64,000 bases of DNA from CAWBRT01 sp050015355. Lineage in GTDB: Bacteria > Acidobacteriota > Terriglobia > Terriglobales > Acidobacteriaceae. This document shows positions 51,190-59,444 of this stretch, piece after piece (the stretch's first letter is position 1; each line of letters opens with the position of its first letter). The stretch covers positions 1-64,000 of the forward strand of contig JBEKBO010000009.1 of the NCBI GenBank assembly GCA_050015355.1. Direction: 5' to 3'. Under the pieces are notes generated by a model. It was not told the origin of the DNA. It did no database searches and saw nothing but the letters and a program-made list of their open reading frames with translations. The position numbers and the translations under genes are program-made.

Positions 51190-51339
51190 GTACCAGAGAT
51201 ACTGTATCCTTCGCAGCGGGTGTCATCGTGAGAAGGTTCGCTGCTTTTGCGAACCGACGTGACGATCTATGCATTTCATCGAGCCTCAACCCGGAGGCCG
51301 GAAAAGCAAATACATGGACCCTCACGTCGCGTCCTAACG
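51190..51339 (+). repeat. R3 inverted repeat, right copy downstream of proA
   Basis: Starts at the base after the proA stop codon. Inverted relative to the copy at 49569-49718. Together they bracket the single gene proA like ends of a cassette. It can fold internally (GGTTCGC / GCGAACC) and so may also act as terminator for proA. Confidence 0.85.
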
Positions 51340-51420
51340 GACGCTCCTCAGGCGGATGAGAAACGACGAGTCCAGAGACCGGGCATGATAATTGGTTTCG
51401 CGAAAGCTGTTTTTCGAGGT

Positions 51421-51540
51421 TTCATCCTGAGCGTAGCGAAGGATCTGCTGTTTGCGCGTGCCGAAAAAAGCAGATCCTTCGGTCGCGCAAAACCGGCGCG
51501 GCCTCAGGATGACACTTCTTCGAGCTTTCAGCAGCCTGCT
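51421..51540 (-). repeat. R2 long palindromic repeat, second copy
   Basis: Inverted copy of the 20536-20656 element: read on the minus strand it starts AGCAGGCTGCTGAA, continues TGTCATCCTGAGGCCGCGCC, and ends GCTCAGGATGA. Inner arms AAGGATCTGCT / AGCAGATCCTT pair. Substitutions in one arm are often matched in the other. Confidence 0.75.
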
Positions 51541-51892
51541 AGGCATTCGATGCCGATAGCAAGCCGGAAGCAGCGATTCGGCAGCCGGAGTTGAGTAGGA
51601 AGACAAGGGCGGAGAACGATAGGTGAGCGCCCGGCCCGGAACGCGCGTGAGCCGGTTGCGCTCGATTTCCAAAACATCACGTTTTGCGCCCGAAGGATGC
51701 CGGATTACAATAAGTGCAGCTAATCAGGATCGTGCGGGGTTCCCGGCACGCGCCGTGGTTGCGCGTGTTGGGACAAAATCCCATCAGCTACCAATTTAGC
51801 GAAAGGTGTAGTCGCCAAAGCCGTGGCGAACATGGGATGCGCTATTCCTAAGCTGCTCTAATCGAAAACGAGAATCCCATTACTCTGACTTC
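51541..51892 (+). repeat. spacer with R1 copy D
   Basis: No gene is seen. R1 copy D (51735-51774) has arms CCCGGCACGCGC / GCGCGTGTTGGG with two G-U pairs. The rest precedes the ABC ATPase gene. Confidence 0.6.
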
Positions 51893-52687
51893 ATGATGAC
51901 CAACCATACCCCTCCGTTAATTGAACTGCGCAACGTCTCTGTCGCCCGCAGTGGCCGTGTCGTGTTGCATGACCTGAACTTACGCATCGAAGCCGGCGAG
52001 CACGTCGCGATCATGGGTCCGAACGGCTCGGGTAAATCGACGCTGATCAAAACCATCACGCGTGAGTTTTACCCGCTTCAAGACGAAGATTCCTCGATGA
52101 AGCTTTTCGGGCAAGAGACCTGGGACGTCTCCGAACTGCGCTCGCTGCTGGGAATCATGACGAACGACCTTGCCGCTTTTTACCTGCGTCCCATTACCGG
52201 ACGCGACGCTGTTTTGTCCGGGTTTTTCAGCAGCGTTGGCTTGTGGCGGCATCAGAAAATCAAGCCCGAGATGCGTGAGAAGACCGATGAACTGCTGGCA
52301 TGGCTGGAGATTGAGCATCTGGCCAGGCGGGTGATCGCCGAAATGTCGTCCGGCGAGGTTCGGCGGGTGATGATTGCCCGGGCCCTGGTTCACGAGCCGA
52401 AGGCTTTGCTGTTTGACGAGCCGAGCAACAGCCTCGACGTTGTTGCGCAAAACGAACTGCGGCGCACCATGAGCAAGCTGGCGCAATCCGGTATCGCCCT
52501 GCTGTTAATCACGCACCATCTGCCCGACGTTGTTCCCGAGATCGAGCGCGTCATCTTCATGCGCGATGGCCGGATTGTTGGCGATGGCTCGAAGCCGGAG
52601 CTGCTGACCGCGGACCGCCTGGGTTCTCTGTTCGGATGTCCGGTGCACGTCACCACGCAAGACGGGTACTACCACCTGGTTTCGTAG
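51893..52687 (+). CDS. ABC transporter ATP-binding protein (orphan)
   Basis: 264 residues from ATG 51893 or the adjacent ATG 51896. Walker A GPNGSGKST, signature MSSGEVRRVMIARAL and Walker B ALLFDEPSNSLD are intact, with the switch His in LLITHHLPDVV. The signature reads SSGE rather than LSGGQ, as in ModF/YlmA-like ATPases with no membrane partner. No permease gene is adjacent. The cargo is unknown. Confidence 0.88.
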   Translation: MMTNHTPPLIELRNVSVARSGRVVLHDLNLRIEAGEHVAIMGPNGSGKSTLIKTITREFYPLQDEDSSMKLFGQETWDVSELRSLLGIMTNDLAAFYLRPITGRDAVLSGFFSSVGLWRHQKIKPEMREKTDELLAWLEIEHLARRVIAEMSSGEVRRVMIARALVHEPKALLFDEPSNSLDVVAQNELRRTMSKLAQSGIALLLITHHLPDVVPEIERVIFMRDGRIVGDGSKPELLTADRLGSLFGCPVHVTTQDGYYHLVS

Positions 52688-52695
52688 AATTGCGG

Positions 52696-52785
52696 AGGTT
52701 TCAAGGTTTCAAAGGTTTCAAGGTTTCGAAGGCAAATTCGCCGACCTCGTTTGCGAAACTTTGAAACCTGCGAAACTTTGAAACC
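52696..52785. terminator. GGTTTCAA repeat hairpin between convergent genes
   Basis: The left arm (52697-52728) is four iterations of GGTTTCAA-like units; the right arm (52752-52785) is two of GCGAAACTTTGAAACC. The arms are complementary and the hairpin sits between two convergent stops, fitting a bidirectional terminator. The repeat number suggests slippage-driven growth. Confidence 0.6.
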
Positions 52786-52788
52786 CTC

Positions 52789-53787
52789 TTACTTGCAATC
52801 AAGCACTGCGGCGCCGCGGATGGCGTCGTTCTTCAGTGAGTTCAGGGCGCGGTTCGCTTCACGCAGAGGGTAGAGCTGCACCTGTGTCTGAATGGGAATC
52901 TCCGCCGCGATGCGGAGGAATTCCGCGCCGTCCTCGCGGGTATTGTTGGCCACGCTGCGAACCACGCGTTCCTGGTAGAGCAGGTTATAGTCGAGCGGCG
53001 GTATCGTGCTCATGTGGATTCCGCCCAGCGCGAGGACTCCGCCTTTGCGCAAGGCTTTCAGCGCCGCCGGAACGATCTCCCCGGCGGGCGCGAAGATGAT
53101 TGCGCTGTCGAGTTTTGCGGGAGGCTCCGCCGTGGTGCCGCCGGCCCAGACCGCCCCGAGTTCGAGCGCGAGCTGCTGATGGCGCTGGTCGCGTGTCGCC
53201 GCGTAGACTTCCACTCCCCAGTGGCGCGCCACCTGAATGGCTATATGCGCGGCGGCGCCAAAGCCGTAAAGCCCGAGCCTGCCGCCCGGCTTGATCGCGG
53301 AAAGCCGCAGCGAACGGAAGCCGATGATCCCGGCGCAGAGCAGCGGAGCGGCTTGCTCGTCACGAAATGATTCGGGAATCGCGTAAGCCCACTCCTCGGG
53401 CGCAACCGCGTACTCCGCATAGCCGCCGTCGACCGTGTAGCCGGTGAAAGCAGGCTGATCGCACAGGTTCTCCTGCCCACGCCGGCAATATTCGCAGACT
53501 TGGTCGGTATGATGCAGCCATGCTATGCCCACCCGCGCGCCGAGCGGGAAGCGATGCGCACCTTCGCCAAGTTCGGCGACCGTTCCAACCACCTGATGAC
53601 CCGGAATGAGTGGGGACTTGCGGGGCGGCAACTCGCCTTCGATGACATGCAGATCCGTGCGGCAAACCGCACAGGCGCGAACGCGGACAAGCACTTCGCC
53701 TCTGCCCGGCCTTGGCGTGGCCGTGTCCGTGAAGACCAGCGGATTGGTTTCAACCGGCGCTACCGAATACAGCAGGCAAGCTTTCAT
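52789..53787 (-). CDS. zinc-dependent alcohol dehydrogenase family protein
   Basis: 332 residues from ATG 53787; the longer frame adds 16 non-conserved residues. Medium-chain dehydrogenase: the catalytic zinc Cys is in ACAVCRTDLHVIEGELP with His in LIPGHQVVGTV; structural zinc cysteines are in CEYCRRGQENLCDQP; the cofactor fold is GRLGLYGFGAAAHIAIQVA. The Gly-F-G-A-A-A-H pattern is that of AdhA-like enzymes. Substrate unknown. Tail-to-tail with the ABC ATPase gene. Confidence 0.88.
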   Translation of the reverse strand: MKACLLYSVAPVETNPLVFTDTATPRPGRGEVLVRVRACAVCRTDLHVIEGELPPRKSPLIPGHQVVGTVAELGEGAHRFPLGARVGIAWLHHTDQVCEYCRRGQENLCDQPAFTGYTVDGGYAEYAVAPEEWAYAIPESFRDEQAAPLLCAGIIGFRSLRLSAIKPGGRLGLYGFGAAAHIAIQVARHWGVEVYAATRDQRHQQLALELGAVWAGGTTAEPPAKLDSAIIFAPAGEIVPAALKALRKGGVLALGGIHMSTIPPLDYNLLYQERVVRSVANNTREDGAEFLRIAAEIPIQTQVQLYPLREANRALNSLKNDAIRGAAVLDCK

Positions 53788-53868
53788 TGAGCACCGAGCG
53801 GGTAACAGAATATCCGACCCGAAAATATAACTCACTGCGGTGCTCGTTGCTCATTGCCCAGGGTTTTC

Positions 53869-54546
53869 TCATTTCTCGGTGTAAAGCTCCGGAAACAATT
53901 TGCGCAGGGCCACCACCTTGGGCGCATCGTTAAACATGATGTAGGGCTGGTTGGGATGAGTCTCGGCATAATTCTGGTGATAATCCTCGGCGGGATAGAA
54001 AGCCTCGAGAGGCGTGACCTGGGTGACGATGCGGCGCGGGAAAATGCTTGCCCGGTCGAGTTGAGCGATGTAGCCCTCGGCGATGCGCTTCTGTTCCTCG
54101 CCATCGTAGAAGATCGCCGAGCGGTACTGGGTTCCGCTGTCGGGACCTTGCCGGTTCAACTCCGTAGGGTCGTGCGCCACGGAAAAGAAGATTCTGAGAA
54201 TCTGTCCATAGCTGATCTGCGACGGATCGAAGATAACCTTCACGGATTCCGCGTGGCCGGTATTGCCGCCGCAAACTCTTTCATAATTGGCCGTCTGCGC
54301 CGAACCGCCCGAGTAGCCCGAGGTTGCGCTGATCACGCCCTTGACATGCTGAAACACGGCCTGTATGCCCCAGAAACAGCCTCCGGCCAGCACCGCGCTC
54401 TGCTGGCCGTGAGTGGAAGCCAGGGGAGCGTCCAACTCGGCGGCGGGTAGGGCAGTGCTGGACGCATTCGCCGTATTGCAGGCGATCAAGCCTGCCATCG
54501 GCAGCATCAGGAACAAAACCGCAAGCAAAGATTCTGGCATGGACAT
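53869..54546 (-). CDS. msrA: peptide-methionine (S)-S-oxide reductase, lipoprotein form
   Basis: 225 residues. The N-terminus (LLAVLFLMLPMAGLIACN) is a lipoprotein signal with lipobox LIAC (Cys23), so the enzyme is exported and membrane-anchored. The catalytic motif is LAGGCFWGIQAVFQ; GYSGGSAQTANYERVCGGNT and PAEDYHQNYAETHP follow. It repairs oxidised methionine in envelope proteins. E. coli MsrA is cytosolic and lacks this extension. No msrB is adjacent. Confidence 0.93.
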   Translation of the reverse strand: MSMPESLLAVLFLMLPMAGLIACNTANASSTALPAAELDAPLASTHGQQSAVLAGGCFWGIQAVFQHVKGVISATSGYSGGSAQTANYERVCGGNTGHAESVKVIFDPSQISYGQILRIFFSVAHDPTELNRQGPDSGTQYRSAIFYDGEEQKRIAEGYIAQLDRASIFPRRIVTQVTPLEAFYPAEDYHQNYAETHPNQPYIMFNDAPKVVALRKLFPELYTEK

Positions 54547-54671
54547 AGACGACTCCCATTGTGGAAATCAAGAATTCCGCTGTTATTTTGGAGTCGAAAA
54601 TCAGAAGAAGGTTGCAATTCTTATGCGGCAGCTTGAGGAATAACCTTTGGCAAGGTCACCGGAGTGCGGCC

Positions 54672-56051
54672 CTACAGCCAGCCCTCGGCTTCCTGTTTCT
54701 CTTTGAGCCACTGATTGAGGGCCATCTGTGAGTGGTGCGCGGCGTTGACGAAGCGAATGCCAACCGTGCCCTCGCGGTCCGTCCAGACGATTCTGCCGGT
54801 CGCCTCGATTGGAACGCTGCACTCGGGCAGTTGGAACTTGATCGACAGGATTCCGCTGATCCTGGGAAGATGATGCGCATCCTGCAAACACACTCCGCCG
54901 CAGCTCACATTCCTGCTCCTGAACTGATAGTGTTCGCCGCCGGCTGCAATCTCCATGGGAATGTCAACGCTGTAACGGAAGCGCAACTGCTGCTCGCCTC
55001 CGAGCTCGGCGACGTCGGTTGGCAACTGGCCGTGCGCGCGCACCGGATCGACATTGTAGAGCTTCAGCTTGCGGCTCAGGGTGCGGCGGGAGATGCCCAG
55101 TTCCAAAGCGGTCATTCCCTGATGACCACCGGACTTGGCGAGCGCATCGATAATGGCTTGCCGTTCCAGACTGCTGAGATCGTGCGGGCCGGCTTGCCGT
55201 GCGGCGGAGATAACGTCACCTTCCGGCGCCGTTCCGGCTCCGGCTGCCGCTGCCTGCGCGAATCCGGATGCTCCCACGCCAGCCTGTTCAGCCGTAAGTG
55301 CCTTTTCCAGCGGCAGAGAGTCGGCGCTGATCTCTTGCTCCTCGCGAAAAGTTGCCGCCTGAAGCACCACGCTCTCCAGTTCGCGTATATTTCCGGGCCA
55401 GTGGTAAGACAGGAGGCGGTCTTTGGCTTGTTGCGAGAAGCGCTTTTCGGGAGCAAGCCTGCTCAGGAAATGGTTGGCGAGGGCGATGATGTCTTCCGGG
55501 CGCTCTCGCAATGGCGGAATCTTCAGGTGAAACTGGCTCAACCGATGGTAAAGGTCACGACGGAATTTGCCCATCTGGACGAGTTGCTCCAACGGTTGAT
55601 TGGTGGCGGCGATCACCTTGACATCGACGCTGATCTTGCGATTACCCCCGAGCCGGTAGTAGGGTGCACCGTCCAAAACACGCAGTAGCTTGACTTGCAG
55701 TTTGGGGTCGAGCTCACCCACCTCATCCAGCAGGATCGTGCCTCCGTCGGCCAGTTCGAACAAACCTTTTTTGCTGCTCTCGGCCCCGCTGAAGGCCCCC
55801 TTCTCGTATCCGAAAAGCTCGCTTTCGAGCAGGTGTTCCGGGATGGCCGCGCAATTGATGTCAACCCACTGCCGGTTCCGGCGTGCTGAATTCAAGTACA
55901 CTGCGCGCGCGATCAATTCCTTGCCGGTTCCGGTCTCTCCGGTGATGAGGACCGAGGCGGTGCTGGCGGCAACGCGCGGCAGAAGCAGCAACACCTTCTG
56001 CATGCACGGGCTTGCGACGATGAACTGAGTTTCGCTGCTGTCAGTTGCCAT
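54672..56051 (-). CDS. sigma-54-dependent activator with C-terminal PilZ domain
   Basis: A 459-residue enhancer-binding protein with no N-terminal receiver domain. AAA+ domain: Walker A GETGTGKE (38-45), Walker B GGTILLDEVGEL, arginine finger region FRRDLYHRLSQF. The sigma-54 contact loop reads GAFSGA (85-90) instead of GAFTGA. A Fis-type helix-turn-helix (ERQAIIDALAKSGGHQGMTA, LELGISRRTLSRKLKLY) lies near residues 305-340. The last 100 residues resemble PilZ (RSRNVSCGGVCL carries NxSxxG; the RxxxR motif is imperfect), a c-di-GMP binding domain. Divergent from a GGDEF/HD-GYP gene. Confidence 0.85.
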   Translation of the reverse strand: MATDSSETQFIVASPCMQKVLLLLPRVAASTASVLITGETGTGKELIARAVYLNSARRNRQWVDINCAAIPEHLLESELFGYEKGAFSGAESSKKGLFELADGGTILLDEVGELDPKLQVKLLRVLDGAPYYRLGGNRKISVDVKVIAATNQPLEQLVQMGKFRRDLYHRLSQFHLKIPPLRERPEDIIALANHFLSRLAPEKRFSQQAKDRLLSYHWPGNIRELESVVLQAATFREEQEISADSLPLEKALTAEQAGVGASGFAQAAAAGAGTAPEGDVISAARQAGPHDLSSLERQAIIDALAKSGGHQGMTALELGISRRTLSRKLKLYNVDPVRAHGQLPTDVAELGGEQQLRFRYSVDIPMEIAAGGEHYQFRSRNVSCGGVCLQDAHHLPRISGILSIKFQLPECSVPIEATGRIVWTDREGTVGIRFVNAAHHSQMALNQWLKEKQEAEGWL

Positions 56052-56459
56052 GCCGTTCCCAAATCGCCTGCCGTGCCTTAGACCACTAAGGCACGGGTTG
56101 CGCGCACTTGCGCTATGTCTGATTCAACAGTATCGCTCAAACGACTGCCAATCCAATCATCCGAAACGCAAGAAGAAGTAACGAAAGTAACTTATGAGTA
56201 ATACGAGAAATGCGACAGCTTGGCGCATCTGGCTGGAAAATTGCGCCATTTTGTCTCAATCCCTGCATTTCCATCACCTTCCGGAACCTGGAACCCAAGT
56301 GCTTGCCGCTCTTTGGTTTTGGAAGGCTTCGTGCATTGATGGGGGTGGGCCTGATTCATTATCGGAGCAGGACTGGTCCGTGCCAGTGCCCAAGTAGGCA
56401 ACCGTCAAGCAGTGCAAAGCCTGTAACTTACATTTGTAGAGGGCGAGACCCGATTACTG
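56052..56459. promoter_or_regulatory. divergent regulatory region with perfect hairpin
   Basis: 408 bases with no convincing gene. A perfect 11-bp inverted repeat CCGTGCCTTAG / CTAAGGCACGG with 4-base loop lies at 56071-56096, 20 bases before the activator start: a candidate operator or RNA hairpin. I found no correctly spaced -24/-12 sigma-54 promoter. A 67-codon frame at 56194-56397 looks like chance. Confidence 0.55.
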
Positions 56460-58340
56460 ATGCGGACGAAGCTACTTGTGGGGTTGGCGGTTAGCGTTGG
56501 AGTCCTGGGACTCTGTGCCGCGGTTTTATCCGCGACTTGGGGCCAGTGGATTCAATTCGGCTGTCACCTGGGCGTAGGTATCCTGGCACTCGTCTATGCC
56601 GTTTGTCTTTACTATCGTCAGTCGAGGGGGAAACTGGAAGTCCGCTGTAAACAAGCTGAGCAGATGTCGTGCTTGCACTTGCGCACCATTAAAGCCCTGG
56701 CTCTGGCCATCGAGGCCAAGGAACAGAGCACCCAGGGACATCTTGAACGCCTGTCGGCTTATTCGATGGAGTTGGGCAGGGTGCTGTCGCTAAGCGACGA
56801 GGAAATGGAGGCGCTTGGAGCGGCTGTACTGCTGCACGACATCGGGAAACTGGCGGTTCCCGAGCAGATCATCAACAAACCTGGCCGTCTGACCCCGGAA
56901 GAGTTCGAGAAAATGAAGATTCATCCGCTGATCGGAGCGGAGATTCTCAGCCACGTGAACTTTCCCTATCCGGTAGTCCCAATTGTGGAAGCGCATCACG
57001 AACGATGGGATGGCGCGGGTTACCCGTTCGGCAAGAAGGGTGAGGAGATTCCGATGGGTGCACGGATCCTCGCCGTGCTGGATTGCCTGGATGCACTGTC
57101 TTCCGAGCGTCCGTACCGCCGCGCATTGCCCCTGACGGAAGCGCTGGAGCAGGTGGCGACGCTGGCAGGCACGCAGTACGATCCCAAAGTGGTGGCAGCG
57201 CTTAAGGAGAATTGGCCGCACCTGCGGGAACTAACGGCCGTGAGCACGCATCGACGAGGAGCCGCCGCAGGAGATGACCGCTATGAAAACGCGATGCAAG
57301 CCGACGGGAGCTTCCTGACTTCCATCGCCGCTGCCCGACAAGAGGCCCAGATGTTGTTCGAGATCAGTCATGATCTCGGGAACTCGCTGAGCCTCGACGA
57401 GACTTTGTCGCTGCTCTCGGCGCGTCTGCGCCGCCTGGTGCCATACAACTCGATTGTTGTCTATGTGAAGAGCGACAATCAGCTTCTGCCTCAGCATATT
57501 GCGGGAGATCACTTCCGGGTGCTCTCCACGCTCACTCCCCATGTCGGCGAGGGCCTCTCGGGCTGGGTAGCTGAAAAGGGGACCCCGATTCTCAACGGAA
57601 ACCCGGCTTTGGAATTCGGGTCGATCGCCGACCGAAGCCGTGTTCCAGATCTGACATCCGCCGTGTCGGTGCCCCTCAACAGTCCCAGCGCCACTATTGG
57701 CGTGCTTACGCTGTACCGGGCTGCGGACACGGAGTCGTTCAACCGGGACGACCTGCGGATCTTGCTGGCAATCAGCTCAAAAGTCGCTCTTTCGATGGAG
57801 AATGCGCTGCGCTTCCAGCAAGCGGAGAGCTCGGCGACTACCGATTACCTGACCGGGCTGCCCAACGCGAGATCACTGTTTGTGCACCTGGACGAGGAAA
57901 TCTCGCGCTGCAAACGCGAAGGCAACTCGCTGGCAATCATGGTTTGTGATCTGGATGGCTTTAAGCTGATCAACGACCAGTTCGGCCACCTGGAAGGCAA
58001 TAAGGTGCTGCATTTATTCTCCCAACTGCTGCGATCCGCATCGCGCAACTACGACTATGTCGGCCGCATGGGCGGTGACGAGTTCGTGATCATCGCTCCC
58101 GGGTTAAAGCCGGATGCGGCAGCCATGAGGGCCGAACGCATGAATGAATCCGCCATGGAAGCCGGGACGCGCGTCTGTGGCGAGCCAACGCTTACTGTCA
58201 GCGTGGGATCGGCTTTCCTGCCTGAAGACGGCGAAGACGCGGAGCAATTGCTGGCGGTGGCGGATCAGCGCATGTACGCGCAGAAGCAGCAGCACTACAA
58301 GGGCGAGAGAAAACTCATCGCGTTCCCTGCGTCGGGGTAA
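56460..58340 (+). CDS. bifunctional c-di-GMP protein: HD-GYP, GAF and GGDEF domains
   Basis: 626 residues. Two membrane helices (about 5-25, 31-51); an HD-GYP phosphodiesterase domain (about 75-245) with HD at 126-127 (LLHDIGKLAVP) and HHERWDGAGYPFGKKG; a GAF sensor (about 285-450); and a GGDEF cyclase domain with intact GGDEF near residue 540 and RNYD (I-site RxxD) five residues before it. Both opposing activities look intact, so it may switch between making and breaking c-di-GMP. Starts at ATG 56460; ribosome site weak. Divergent from the PilZ activator, a likely receiver of its signal. Confidence 0.9.
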   Translation: MRTKLLVGLAVSVGVLGLCAAVLSATWGQWIQFGCHLGVGILALVYAVCLYYRQSRGKLEVRCKQAEQMSCLHLRTIKALALAIEAKEQSTQGHLERLSAYSMELGRVLSLSDEEMEALGAAVLLHDIGKLAVPEQIINKPGRLTPEEFEKMKIHPLIGAEILSHVNFPYPVVPIVEAHHERWDGAGYPFGKKGEEIPMGARILAVLDCLDALSSERPYRRALPLTEALEQVATLAGTQYDPKVVAALKENWPHLRELTAVSTHRRGAAAGDDRYENAMQADGSFLTSIAAARQEAQMLFEISHDLGNSLSLDETLSLLSARLRRLVPYNSIVVYVKSDNQLLPQHIAGDHFRVLSTLTPHVGEGLSGWVAEKGTPILNGNPALEFGSIADRSRVPDLTSAVSVPLNSPSATIGVLTLYRAADTESFNRDDLRILLAISSKVALSMENALRFQQAESSATTDYLTGLPNARSLFVHLDEEISRCKREGNSLAIMVCDLDGFKLINDQFGHLEGNKVLHLFSQLLRSASRNYDYVGRMGGDEFVIIAPGLKPDAAAMRAERMNESAMEAGTRVCGEPTLTVSVGSAFLPEDGEDAEQLLAVADQRMYAQKQQHYKGERKLIAFPASG

Positions 58341-58682
58341 GGGTGAATTCCACCCCAACACGCGCAACCACCCGCGCCGCGAGCCGGAGGGCGATCCGTC
58401 GCCCATACCCGGCGTGCAAGCGGCCGGCGCGTGCCGGGACCTCCGCTGAAATAATGGGATTCGCTTTCCTTCCCAGATTCTTAGTGGCATACTCTGACGG
58501 GATTGGTTCCCGCGGAACGATCCGCAAAGGCGTCCGGCCGGATGTGGTGAAGCATGTGCGTACGGCCAAAGTCGCTATCGCTGCGCGATCATGTGGCGGA
58601 AGCTGTTGTCTTCACGTCAGCTACCCGTGATCCTCGAATAACTCCGGAAACTCTGAACTTTGGTCACCGTGCGTTGCACAGC
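58341..58682 (-). repeat. spacer with R1 copy F, arms separated
   Basis: No gene is seen. The left arm (58351-58370, CACCCCAACACGCGCAACCA) and right arm (58423-58443, ending GTGCCGGGACCTCC) match R1 in inverted orientation but are separated by about 55 bases that themselves contain inverted GGGCGAT/ATGGGCGAC-like segments. Either an R1 copy with an insertion or two fragments. Confidence 0.5.
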
Positions 58683-58725
58683 CGGGGTCCCCGGTACGCG
58701 CCGTGGTTGCGCGCGCTGGGGTGGA
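58683..58725 (+). repeat. R1 palindromic repeat, copy E
   Basis: GGGGTCCCCGGTACGCGCCG, then TGGTTGCGCGCGCTGGGGTGG. One of the best-conserved copies. From 58726 to 58934 I see only the ribosome site (AAAGGAGG, 58921-58928) of the next gene. Confidence 0.7.
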
Positions 58726-58934
58726 AGATGCCGGGCGCGGCAACGGCATTCAGAGATCATCCTTTTCTGGTACGGAAACTCAGACCGTTTCCGTTTCGCA
58801 AGCTCCGGCGGAGCCGCTGCGGCAATTTGCGGCGGCTCGCACTTTCATCGAGCTGCCGGGGCCTTCTCCTGCACGACCAATGTTTTTTCGGCAGCCTGTG
58901 AGCATTCAGCGTCAGCATTCAAAGGAGGTTCGCT

Positions 58935-59441
58935 ATGCCGATCAATCGACTGAAAGAGATATTGGACGGAAAGAACATTCGCTACGTTATCGTGAGCCAC
59001 TCCACCGCCTACACCGCCGCCGCTATCGCCGCCATGACGCACACACCGGGGAAGGAGATCGCAAAATCGGTAATGGTGCTTGTCGACGGGGCGCTGACGA
59101 TGATGGTGGTACCCGGCTCCAAGCATGTGGATCTCCGCGCACTGAAAACGGCTCTGGGCGCGAAAGAGGTCTCGCTGGCCCACGAGCACCAGTTTGCTCA
59201 CGTCTTTCCTGATTGCGAAGTGGGCGCCATGCCGCCGTTTGGGAATCTCTATAACGTGCCCGTTTACGTTGACCAGAGCTTAAGTGAGGATAGCGAGATT
59301 GCCTTCAATGCGGGATCGCATCGTGAGCTGCTGAGGATGGCGTACAACGATTACCACAACCTGGTCAAGCCGCAGGTGCTGAACGTGATCGCGGCAAATG
59401 TCGCGATGCGCCTGACTCAGCGCAATGCGGCGAACTTCTAA
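58935..59441 (+). CDS. YbaK/aminoacyl-tRNA deacylase domain protein
   Basis: A 168-residue editing-domain protein (YbaK/ProX superfamily), with a near-perfect AAAGGAGG six bases before ATG 58935. Typical segments: KNIRYVIVSHSTAYTAAAIA, TPGKEIAKSVMVLVDGALTM with the conserved Lys, and MPPFGNLYNVPVYVDQSL (G-x-x-P loop). Such proteins clear misacylated Cys-, Ala- or Pro-tRNA; the target tRNA is not decidable. Standalone between repeats. Confidence 0.88.
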   Translation: MPINRLKEILDGKNIRYVIVSHSTAYTAAAIAAMTHTPGKEIAKSVMVLVDGALTMMVVPGSKHVDLRALKTALGAKEVSLAHEHQFAHVFPDCEVGAMPPFGNLYNVPVYVDQSLSEDSEIAFNAGSHRELLRMAYNDYHNLVKPQVLNVIAANVAMRLTQRNAANF

Positions 59442-59444
59442 AGC

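Noticed and set aside
49569..51339. Insertion sequence around proA
   Set aside because: The inverted repeats enclose a biosynthetic gene and no transposase; treated as a repeat-bounded segment only.
56085..56105. GGCACGGGTTGC as a sigma-54 promoter next to the sigma-54 activator
   Set aside because: Spacing between GG and GC is too short for a -24/-12 promoter, and the GGCACG belongs to the perfect inverted repeat.
56194..56397. 67-codon frame upstream of the HD-GYP gene
   Set aside because: No ribosome site, no recognisable pattern, and competing frames overlap it.
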